Shown here: in pieces, positions 12,170 to 19,612 of the stretch | Numbering within the stretch: the stretch's first letter is position 1 | Layout: each line of letters opens with the position of its first letter | Assembly (NCBI GenBank): GCA_900128395.1 | Contig: LT649419.1 | Span: 1 to 27,376, forward strand | Reading direction: 5' to 3' | Origin: Stramenopiles sp. TOSAG23-2 | Taxonomy: Eukaryota > Sar | Length of the DNA stretch: 27,376 nucleotides | Program-made: the position numbers and the translations under genes | Notes under the pieces: generated by a model | Told to the model about the DNA's origin: nothing | Databases searched by the model: none | What the model saw: only the letters and a program-made list of their open reading frames with translations

Positions 12170-13402
12170 TCATGAATTTTTAAATTTATTTTTCATACCT
12201 CTACGACGTGGACTATTTGGGCTTCTAATTCCTTTGCGTGGACTTTTTGGGCGACGACGATTATCATTCTCAAGTTCATTATTATTACTTGCATAACAAT
12301 CTCGTATCGATAAAATTAACCATCCAGTGAAGGCAATTCCAGCAATGATTAAATATATAACGCGTTTATTATTGTAAAAATAATTATTTTGCATTTCAGT
12401 TAATTCTTTTCGCACTTCAACATTTGGTTCTTGCACAAGACTATTTAATGTATTCAATATATTCAATTGCTTTTCATGGTGTATTTTTGTTATTTTATAT
12501 TTATAATTATATTGTTTTTTGCGGGCATATAATCGGTTTCGTTCAGATGCTATAAATCTAGGTCCATTTGATTCAATACCATTCAAAGCCATTATGTAAT
12601 ATTGCAGCCATGCAAATCTTTCTTTTTCATCATGTGTTAATCCATCCAATATCTGCTGAACTCGTTGTATTATTTTATGCCCTTTAATACGCAATTTCAT
12701 GTAATTTTCAACATATTGATCTAATTCTAATATTCGACCTTCTGGTATCCGATGGTGTTGTCGTTGATGTTTCTTTCTACCACTACCCTCTACATCATTA
12801 TCATAATAATAATTGTCATTATTTGTAGCACTATAAATGTTTCCAGAATGATGAAATTCATTTTTTAATAAACATGTAACAAATATATTTAAGATATTGT
12901 TTTCTATATTCTCAGTATCTGATGCAAAAGCGCCCAGCATTAAACGTTTATTTGTCTCATCAGATAAATAATTCATAAACTCAGTTTCATATTCAAGTTG
13001 TCGAAAAATTGTTAAATAAAATGATGCACTTATTTGTAGAGTACTTTTTTCTTTACCACCGTCATAAAACAAGTCACGTAAACCAACTACAGTTAATGCA
13101 TAATTTTCAACCTTTAAAGTTATTAAGTGACTTTCCACTCGGCACTGGACATATTCTTTTAAACAATCGTCTAAAACTGCAGTGATGCTTTCACCGTCTT
13201 CTTTGTTTTTCTGCGTTATCTGCGATGGAAAGAAAAAATCATCAGGAATATATTTTATTGGACCATTATTATTATTATTAAATATGAACTTATTTTTATG
13301 TACATTGTTATTATTATTATTACTATTAATTGAGTTTGAATTTATAATATATATTTGAAAAATGTAATAATACAATAGAATAATTTTTTCTATTCCTTTC
13401 AT
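12170..13402 (-). CDS. Single-pass ER/secretory membrane protein, unknown family
   Basis: I do not recognise this protein. The 410 residues begin with an apparent signal peptide (IEKIILLYYYIFQIYII, residues 4-20), followed by Asn-rich spacers (about 21-46). Residues 70-345 form a mostly helical domain with conserved-looking segments, for example ESITAVLDDCLKEYVQCRVE (71-90), YALTVVGLRDLFYDGG (101-116) and EKERFAWLQYYIMALNGIE (259-277), interrupted by an Asn/Asp/His/Arg linker (187-220). A second membrane helix lies at 347-366 (RVIYLIIAGIAFTGWLILSI), and the basic tail PKSPRKGIRSPNSPRRRG (385-402) should face the cytosol, making a type I protein. The SP-R/K repeats could be proline-directed phosphorylation sites. 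The start is ATG at 13402 and the stop is TGA followed by GCGGAGAAAA. It is divergent to RRP8. Confidence 0.75.
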   Translation of the reverse strand: MKGIEKIILLYYYIFQIYIINSNSINSNNNNNNVHKNKFIFNNNNNGPIKYIPDDFFFPSQITQKNKEDGESITAVLDDCLKEYVQCRVESHLITLKVENYALTVVGLRDLFYDGGKEKSTLQISASFYLTIFRQLEYETEFMNYLSDETNKRLMLGAFASDTENIENNILNIFVTCLLKNEFHHSGNIYSATNNDNYYYDNDVEGSGRKKHQRQHHRIPEGRILELDQYVENYMKLRIKGHKIIQRVQQILDGLTHDEKERFAWLQYYIMALNGIESNGPRFIASERNRLYARKKQYNYKYKITKIHHEKQLNILNTLNSLVQEPNVEVRKELTEMQNNYFYNNKRVIYLIIAGIAFTGWLILSIRDCYASNNNELENDNRRRPKSPRKGIRSPNSPRRRGMKNKFKNS

Positions 13403-13806
13403 TGTTGTAAAAATTTTTTAAAGAATAGCAACACGGTATAAACAATGTATATAGCTTTTCTATTCAATAACATTGTTGATATACATTCTTGCATATATAT
13501 ATTTCAAATGTACTATTAATAGTAACTTTACTGGCTTATTATAGTAACGGTGGTGTGGTGTTTGAAAAAGTCATAGTAAGTCGTCTAAGTGTCTAAGTCA
13601 AGTTGCAAAAAGCTTTAAAATAAATTAATAATAGCAACAAAATATTAAAAGGCTGTGTGCTGATGTGTGCTGTTTTGGTAGAGCCAGCTAACACGTGGTA
13701 TAGTCTAACAGGTATGTAATATGATGACCAAAAAAGAAAAAAAAAGCTTCATCCTCCTTAATTTGATTATTAATCCTCATCATTCTTCTTCTTTTTTTGC
13801 ACTTTT

Positions 13807-13870
13807 CTACACTATACATACCAGGTACACAGTATAATACCAGAGTACAGTAAACCAACCTGGGGTGGTA
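13807..13870. repeat. Dispersed palindromic intergenic repeat, second member
   Basis: CTACACTATAC (13807-13817) is identical to 27336-27346, then TACCAGGTA (13819-13827). The stretch 13846-13870 matches 5200-5224 at 20 of 25 positions and contains AACCTGGGGTGGTA. ACCAGGT and ACCTGGGGT can pair across the element. It lies about 120-180 bp upstream of the RRP8 ATG. Confidence 0.6.
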
Positions 13871-13934
13871 AAAAACACCACAAAAAAGTTTATATTAAAA
13901 ACTAAATAATAAAGAATAAAAGTAGAAGAAGAAG

Positions 13935-13982
13935 ATGATACAAACGGATGAAAAACAACAAGAATATATTAAAACATATTGA
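13935..13982 (+). other. Short upstream open reading frame in the RRP8 leader
   Basis: ATG at 13935 opens 15 codons (MIQTDEKQQEYIKTY) and stops at TGA 13980-13982, eight bases before the proposed RRP8 ATG at 13991. A second ATG at 13948 opens another frame that overlaps the RRP8 start. If the transcript starts upstream of these, they could dampen or tune translation. Whether they lie in the mRNA is unknown. Confidence 0.3.
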
Positions 13983-13990
13983 ATCAAATC

Positions 13991-14989
13991 ATGTCATCGC
14001 ATGTATCAACACACCCACAAGAAAAGAAAAAAAAGAAAAAAAAGAAGAAGAAGAAAAAGAAATCTCGTACAGATGATGATGTTAATAATGATAATGATAA
14101 TAATAGAAAGAATGCAATAATACAAAAAAAAAGAAGTTATAATAATAATATTGGCAACAACAACAATAATAGAAAGAAAAAACATAAAGCAAAACATAAT
14201 AATAATCAAAGTAAATACCATAAGCAACAACATCAATCAAATCGTTTCTCATCTGCATCCTCGACTTCTTTATCATCCTTGCAAAGTAAATTTTTAAAAA
14301 AATTAAGTGGTGCAAAATTTCGTACATTAAATGAAGAGCTATATACAAAACCTAGTGAATTTTCATTTAATAAATTTCAAAGTGATCCAAAATTATTCTT
14401 TGATTATCATGATGGTTTTAGAGAACAAGTAAAATCCTGGCCCAAAAATCCATTAGATATGATTATTGGCGAAATAAAAAAAATGAAATCAAAGAAATTA
14501 ATTATTGGCGATTTTGGTTGTGGTGAAGCAGTTTTAGCAACTTCCGTACCTAATAAAGTATATTCATTTGATTTAGTTGCACAAAATAAATCCGTCATAG
14601 CATGTAATATAGCAAACGTTCCTTTAAAAAATAATGAATTAGACATAGCCGTTTTTTGTTTAGCATTAATGGGTACAGATTATTACAAATTTATACTGGA
14701 AAGCCATCGTGTATTAAAACTTGGTGGGACATTATTAATTGCTGAGGTTGAAAGTCGCTTTTGTCATAAAGACAACGAGAGTGCAAGAAGTGATATATTA
14801 CAAAATGGTTGCAATGCATTTATATCCATGGTTGAAAAACTTGGTTTTAAAATAATTAAACAATACCCAAAGACATCATATTTTGTATTATTTAAATTTG
14901 AAAAGATAAAAGAACTAAAAAGTAAAGAAATGGATATGAGAAAATTAAAACCGTTTCCGCTAAAAGCATGTATATATAAGAGGAGATAA
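13991..14989 (+). CDS. RRP8: RRP8-type rRNA adenine-N1 methyltransferase
   Basis: RRP8 (nucleomethylin in animals) methylates N1 of an adenine in helix 25.1 of large-subunit rRNA in the nucleolus. The product is 332 residues from the ATG at 13991; an in-frame TTG at 13979 follows a TAA at 13970 and is not needed. The N-terminus is a poly-Lys run (13 K, residues 12-24) and Asn/Lys-rich sequence, fitting nucleolar targeting. The family signature then appears in order: LQSKFLKKLSGAKFRTLNE, LFFDYHDGFREQVKSWPKNP, SAM-binding motif I IIGDFGCGEA, VYSFDLVA, then DIAVFCLALMGTDY, RVLKLGGTLLIAEVESRF and GFKIIKQYPKTSYFVLFKF. Length and order match the family core. It ends in TAA followed directly by a GA repeat. 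It is convergent with the DCD/J gene. Confidence 0.95.
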   Translation: MSSHVSTHPQEKKKKKKKKKKKKKSRTDDDVNNDNDNNRKNAIIQKKRSYNNNIGNNNNNRKKKHKAKHNNNQSKYHKQQHQSNRFSSASSTSLSSLQSKFLKKLSGAKFRTLNEELYTKPSEFSFNKFQSDPKLFFDYHDGFREQVKSWPKNPLDMIIGEIKKMKSKKLIIGDFGCGEAVLATSVPNKVYSFDLVAQNKSVIACNIANVPLKNNELDIAVFCLALMGTDYYKFILESHRVLKLGGTLLIAEVESRFCHKDNESARSDILQNGCNAFISMVEKLGFKIIKQYPKTSYFVLFKFEKIKELKSKEMDMRKLKPFPLKACIYKRR

Positions 14990-15323
14990 GAGAGAGAGAG
15001 AGGACAGGGAGAAAGAAAGAGAGAAGGCGTGTAAGAAATATGAAATATATATCATATGATACGTGATATATATGAGATATATTTAAAAATATATAAAAAT
15101 ATTTTATTAGCTTATATAAAAAATATTAATACATTTTATGATATATTATTATAGTAGAGGAATTATCATGAGTAAATTAAAAATAAGTTTATTGTGAGCA
15201 TTAATTATATATACTATAGATACCGCGTGTATATATATATATATATTACGTATTAGCGTACGAATAAAATTTTCTTTTTTATTCGGATCTCGTCTCTCTC
15301 TCTTCTCCCTTTTTTGTTTTTCT
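14990..15323. other. Convergent spacer flanked by GA and TC tracts
   Basis: A 334-bp gap between the RRP8 and DCD/J gene ends. A purine tract, GAGAGAGAGAGAGG and further G/A-rich sequence (14990-15025), follows the RRP8 stop. A mirrored pyrimidine tract (about 15289-15311) follows the DCD/J stop on the other strand. TA repeats lie near 15231-15247. No gene is visible. Confidence 0.65.
15278..15283 (-). terminator. Candidate polyadenylation signal AATAAA
   Basis: TTTATT on the plus strand lies about 40 bases after the stop of the DCD/J gene on the minus strand, just beyond the GA tract. It is at the same distance as the candidates after LTN1 and the 410-residue protein gene. Confidence 0.35.
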
Positions 15324-18300
15324 TTAGTAATCATCATACCCATGTTTATATGTCTTTCCACTATTATCTTCATCCCGTTCATCTTCCGCTATCTCATCGT
15401 TGTATGCAAGAATATCATCTCTTGCATTACTAAACATTTTAAATTTCTCCATACCTTCCTCCTTTGAAATTCCTAAACGTTTGTTCCATTTATCAGGATG
15501 ATAACGAAGTGCTTTCTTCTTATATGCGCGATTTACATCTGCCTCGGATGCTTCATCTGGCAATTCAAAAAGTTCATATGCAGCTAATTTTTTCTTCTTC
15601 AACTTTTCCCGATTCTCTTCACCAGGGTCATAATAATGGCCACCTCCAAAACCACGATTACCAAAGAAGAAACTACCTGCAAATCTTCTTCTAAACATTT
15701 CCTCAAAGAAAGCGTCTGCCATATCTTCTTCGAAATCAAAAAACTGATGCTGTCTTCTTTGCCTTTCTCGCTTTGCAGCTTTTGCACGAGCTTTTGCTTC
15801 TTTCATGCGTCGTTGTCTTTCTTTTTCTTCTGCAATCTTCTCTTTTCGTCTCCTTTCCCGCTCAATTCGCCTTCTTTCTGCTTCCATTTTCCTCCTTTCA
15901 GCATCATCTTTTGCCTTCTGTTCTTCTCGAATACGTTTTTTTTCAGCTTCGATTGCTTTTTTGATTGCTTTTTGTCGCCTAGCTTCTGCAATTCGTTTTT
16001 CTTCCTCACGTCTTTTCTTTATCATGGAATTGATAATATTGATTTTTTCCGTGTTAGATACATCATCGATTTTACCAATTTCCCTCAATTCTTCAAATTC
16101 CGTATATGTAAATTCGATATCAACAAGTTTATTTAGCTCCATTAAATAACATTCAACTTTATATTTTGGAATGAACTGTACATTATTATCAGTGCCGCCA
16201 CCTTTGCGATTCGTATTATCATTTTTAATGCCATATTCATATGCCATTTGGAATATTTCAAGCAAATCAGAACAAAGAAGACCAGCGTTAAAATAAATTA
16301 AAGTCGCTTGATTTTTCTTTTCGCTTTCCGTTTCAGCTTTTGGCTTGGAAAATTCTTCTGATTTTTCCGATTCTTTTATCATTTGTTGATATGATGTCTC
16401 CAATGCTTGGTTGGACGTGACAAACAATTGAAAAGTAGACGAAACAGCATCATCCTCTTTCAATACACTTTCAATGTTTCCTACACATGTAGCGTATAAT
16501 AATGGTAACATGAAATTAGCCGTATTATCTCTCTTTTCCCGACGTCGGCGTAACCTAGCTTCTTTTTTTTTCCTCCTATTTTCTATTTTTTTTCTTTCTT
16601 TTTCTTCTGCAGCTATTTTTGCAGCTTCAAGTTTTGCACGTTTGGATTCTAATTCACGCTTCATTTCCTCTTCTTCTTCAAGTTCCCGTTTCTTCTCCGC
16701 TGCTAAACGATTGGCTTCTTCTTCCTGTCTCTTTCTTTTCGATGCTAAAAAATCATCTGTTTCCATCCATTTCTTCCAATTAGAAAACATGTTGTGCACA
16801 AGTCTTTTCTTACGATGTTTTGCCATTTTTGCCATTTTCGACTTTAATTTCTTTCGACGTTTACGCCTTGCCGGCTCATTAAAATATTCAATCATTTTTT
16901 TCAAACATTTCTTCTTTAAATTATGTATTGTACGGTCTTGTCGAACTATTTCTTGTCTCCTGTTGTATACTCGGTTTTGAATTTGTTTGGCAGTCAGCTG
17001 TTTCTTAGGCTTGAATCCTTTCGGTACAAATGCTTTTGCTTCAGTTCTTAATCTACTTGAGAATGGACTTTGTTTTTTCTTCTTCTTGTTCTTTGAAATT
17101 TGATCCACTTTGAACATTTGTGGATTATTACTATTTGTTCGTGATATCAACCTCTCATTTTGTTTTGATCCACGATTGGCATTATTGTTATTGTTAAAAC
17201 TATCGCTAGGACTATTTAATTTTTCCTTGACGCTTTTAACTAACTTTTCAGGATTCGTTCGAAGACACATACTACATTTAATATCTTGCCATGTATTTTC
17301 AAATGTACAAGACGGACATTTCCATGTATTTTCTTTTTTCTTTTCAGGTATTGCCGTCACTACTGGTGGTTTGCTATCTCTCGGTGCATTTTTTCGAGCA
17401 GTGTCATTAAGTAAACTGTCGACATGGTATCTCAATTGAGGTCTTGTAATAATTTTTTCTTCGACTAATTCTTCAAGAGTTTCTTCAAACATTACCAAGG
17501 TAATCTCCCCTTCATGAAACATTGACTTCAATTCATTAATAATACCATCAGGATTCTCTGGATCATACTCAAGTTCAAGATTATCACCAACTTCCTCTTC
17601 GAAGTTATCTTCCGTTGTTGCAATCATTGCAGTTCCTATCTCATTACCAATATGTGAAAAAACATCAGTAACGTGCGATGCTGTAGTATCATTGTTAACT
17701 TTTTTTGAGTTTTTGTTCTTTTGTTTCGTTTTCGTATCTTTGTTGTTTTTTTTCGTCGTCGTGTTCTTCTTCTTGTTCTTCTTCTTTTTTGACTTCGATG
17801 GTTTCTCACTTAAATTTTCTTTTTCCTGTGCTACTACATTAGAGGTAGAATTGGAAAATACCTTGCTATTGCTCTTTTTGGTGGGGTTCAATGGATGGAT
17901 ATATCTACATTTATTCCCAAATTTACATGCAGTGCCGGACCAAGCAAATTTACATTTTTGACTATCAAACCAAGAAAAATATTGTGGAACGTCATTTTTC
18001 TTTAAAGAAAATGTTTTTTGAAATATTTTTGTAACAACTGGTGTATCTAACGTACCATGCAAAAGCGATAATTCTTGCATTTCTTTTATTAACAAATTTT
18101 GAGTTTTGCTAGATAATGCATCAATCCATTTAAAAGATTCTTTATTCACAGATTTCTTTTTCTTTTCACTTTTTTTTGTCGTTTCTACTGGTATTGCTGC
18201 CGCTGCCGCTCTTTGTTCTCTTAGTTCTTGTAAAGTTATATTTTTCTTAGTATTATTATTACCTGCTGTTGTTGTATCTTTTAAAACACTTTCTTTCGCG

Positions 18301-18842
18301 TCGTGTTTGTTACTTTGTTGTTTTTTTAAGAGAACCATGGAGTCAGGCCCTGTTTCAGCAGCTCGTTTTTGTGAATCGAGCAAAACTTTCAATGGATTGC
18401 TGATCGTGTTTCGCATGATTGCCCCACCTCCTTTTGGTATAACTCGTATGTCCGTAACTCGAAAAGGAGTTGCAGAAGTTAAGAAATTATTTTTTGACGC
18501 CCAACTTTTAATGCGAACTTGTGCTGGAAAACGAGATTTCTTCTTCTTTGGTGGTGGTTGTTTCTTGCCTTGTTTAAATCTAGTCCATGCAACTGGATCG
18601 ATATTCATTTCAATCTTACCGTGTTTATGAAATGGTCCAAATAATTTCTTACTTGAAAAATTAAATAGGAAAAGCATTGTGTCGTCGGCTATAGTATCTT
18701 TCATTTTTTTAAAATCTTTCGACGGCGACCCTAATAATCCTTGTAAACATCTTTGTTCTGTTTGATTATTACAAACAAATATATATGCATAAGCACTTGA
18801 TGCATCATCAGTATCGCCGTTGTCGGTTACTAAACTAGTCAT
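15324..18842 (-). CDS. DCD / CCCH / RanBP2-zinc-finger / J-domain protein
   Basis: A 1172-residue multidomain protein. Residues 17-135 form a DCD (development and cell death) domain: YIFVCNNQTEQRCLQGLLG, LFLFNFSSKKLFGPF, RFPAQVRIKS. A CCCH zinc finger follows at 297-316 (C-x8-C-x5-C-x3-H), then a Lys-rich stretch, and a RanBP2/NZF-type finger at 507-526 (WKCPSCTFENTWQDIKCSMC). A PAM2-like motif LRTEAKAFVP lies at 598-607; this motif class binds the MLLE domain of poly(A)-binding protein. Highly charged coiled coils (about 640-780 and 935-1050) flank a helical region. A Phe/Gly-rich stretch leads to a C-terminal J-domain (about 1086-1150) with intact HPD at 1115-1117, so it should stimulate an Hsp70. 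The start is ATG at 18842. I know no described protein with this combination. A role at the mRNA/ribosome interface is inferred. It is divergent to LTN1. Confidence 0.85.
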   Translation of the reverse strand: MTSLVTDNGDTDDASSAYAYIFVCNNQTEQRCLQGLLGSPSKDFKKMKDTIADDTMLFLFNFSSKKLFGPFHKHGKIEMNIDPVAWTRFKQGKKQPPPKKKKSRFPAQVRIKSWASKNNFLTSATPFRVTDIRVIPKGGGAIMRNTISNPLKVLLDSQKRAAETGPDSMVLLKKQQSNKHDAKESVLKDTTTAGNNNTKKNITLQELREQRAAAAAIPVETTKKSEKKKKSVNKESFKWIDALSSKTQNLLIKEMQELSLLHGTLDTPVVTKIFQKTFSLKKNDVPQYFSWFDSQKCKFAWSGTACKFGNKCRYIHPLNPTKKSNSKVFSNSTSNVVAQEKENLSEKPSKSKKKKNKKKNTTTKKNNKDTKTKQKNKNSKKVNNDTTASHVTDVFSHIGNEIGTAMIATTEDNFEEEVGDNLELEYDPENPDGIINELKSMFHEGEITLVMFEETLEELVEEKIITRPQLRYHVDSLLNDTARKNAPRDSKPPVVTAIPEKKKENTWKCPSCTFENTWQDIKCSMCLRTNPEKLVKSVKEKLNSPSDSFNNNNNANRGSKQNERLISRTNSNNPQMFKVDQISKNKKKKKQSPFSSRLRTEAKAFVPKGFKPKKQLTAKQIQNRVYNRRQEIVRQDRTIHNLKKKCLKKMIEYFNEPARRKRRKKLKSKMAKMAKHRKKRLVHNMFSNWKKWMETDDFLASKRKRQEEEANRLAAEKKRELEEEEEMKRELESKRAKLEAAKIAAEEKERKKIENRRKKKEARLRRRREKRDNTANFMLPLLYATCVGNIESVLKEDDAVSSTFQLFVTSNQALETSYQQMIKESEKSEEFSKPKAETESEKKNQATLIYFNAGLLCSDLLEIFQMAYEYGIKNDNTNRKGGGTDNNVQFIPKYKVECYLMELNKLVDIEFTYTEFEELREIGKIDDVSNTEKINIINSMIKKRREEEKRIAEARRQKAIKKAIEAEKKRIREEQKAKDDAERRKMEAERRRIERERRRKEKIAEEKERQRRMKEAKARAKAAKRERQRRQHQFFDFEEDMADAFFEEMFRRRFAGSFFFGNRGFGGGHYYDPGEENREKLKKKKLAAYELFELPDEASEADVNRAYKKKALRYHPDKWNKRLGISKEEGMEKFKMFSNARDDILAYNDEIAEDERDEDNSGKTYKHGYDDY

Positions 18843-19612
18843 GTTCTTGTTACTATATATATATTATAGCCCACAACAACTTTCTTCTTTTCTGTTCATT
18901 GTTGTATCAATCGATACAACTTAGTACGGACTGATTCATTCAATAGTACCTACGTTTACTAGCTTTTTTAAATGTAAATGTGCGATGGTGTGGGTGGGGG
19001 GGAGCCTGAGGAGGAGAAATTGCTGATCACATTACCACTGGTGGTAGGTCAAATTCACTATGCTATATTCGGAGCGTATCGTATTTTGCCATTTCCCAGG
19101 ACCCCACCCAGCGAAGTCCAGGACAGGCACGAAGGCCGATTATAATGTAAATGCTATTTGGCGGCAGAATGTATGACATTTTTTTTCTAAAATACCGATT
19201 TTATTATCCATAATTGAACAAATTGTAAATATACGAAAAATATAGAAAATGCTAAAATTTTAACTAACACATGGTCAAGGAAAGAAAACGACCAAGTCCG
19301 ATCTCCACTTCCCCTCTAAACTCTATTGTTTTTTCGCGGATCTGAATCGTGCTGTGACATCATTTCTCTTTATCATACGAATAGCATTGCGATTGTGCCG
19401 CAGCACCACCACACCATATACAAACAACTACAACCAGGAAAGACGACAAGTTAAAGTAATATATTTCATAAAAAAAGAACAAATGTATCATATTAATATG
19501 AATGATGATATACATATGATATATTACTACATAAAGAACAAGAAGAACAAAACCATTTCTAACCAAACAACCGCCCCATTTAATATTAATAAGAATAATC
19601 CACAAAATAACC
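18843..19612. promoter_or_regulatory. Divergent start-side spacer of the DCD/J gene and LTN1
   Basis: A 770-bp gap with unusual composition. A TA run (18854-18865) sits 12 bp before the DCD/J ATG. Bases 18981-19140 are about 54% G+C by my count and contain a candidate structured RNA. A CRE-like TGACATCA lies near 19357, and poly-Asn-like AT sequence precedes the LTN1 ATG. A 109-codon frame at 19354-19683 overlaps the LTN1 start and looks random. Confidence 0.6.
18986..19186 (+). ncRNA. Candidate Pol III-type structured noncoding RNA
   Basis: The GC-rich island can fold. TGGGTGGGG (18991-18999) pairs perfectly with CCCCACCCA (19102-19110), the next bases GGGAG (19000-19004) pair with TTCCC (19093-19097), and the enclosed TACCAC-TG-GTGGTA (19033-19046) pairs with itself. 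TGGTGTGGGTGG at 18986 fits an A-box with one mismatch. GGTCAAATTC at 19047 is a B-box-like match lacking one T, and the run of eight T at 19179-19186 would end Pol III transcription. I compared the known motifs of SRP RNA (helix 8 GGAA/AGCA), RNase P, U6 and tRNA and found none. The true ends and strand are inferred. Confidence 0.35.

Larger units (their letters stand above)
13403..13990. promoter_or_regulatory. Divergent start-side spacer of the 410-aa gene and RRP8
   Basis: A 588-bp spacer containing a TA run near 13493-13502, GGTGGTGTGGTG near 13549, an ACGTGGTA near 13691, and a repeat member at 13807-13870. It ends with the RRP8 leader, which has short upstream frames. No gene is supported. 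Confidence 0.6.

Noticed and set aside
13979-13990. TTG start giving four extra residues to RRP8
   Set aside because: Nuclear genes start at ATG; the first in-frame ATG is at 13991 and precedes all conserved sequence.
18986-19186. SRP RNA or RNase P RNA identity for the GC-rich island
   Set aside because: GCTGATCA and GGTCAAA recall human SRP RNA, but the diagnostic helix 8 GGAA...GGAGCAG pattern and the RNase P CR-I/CR-V cores are absent, so only a generic ncRNA is proposed.
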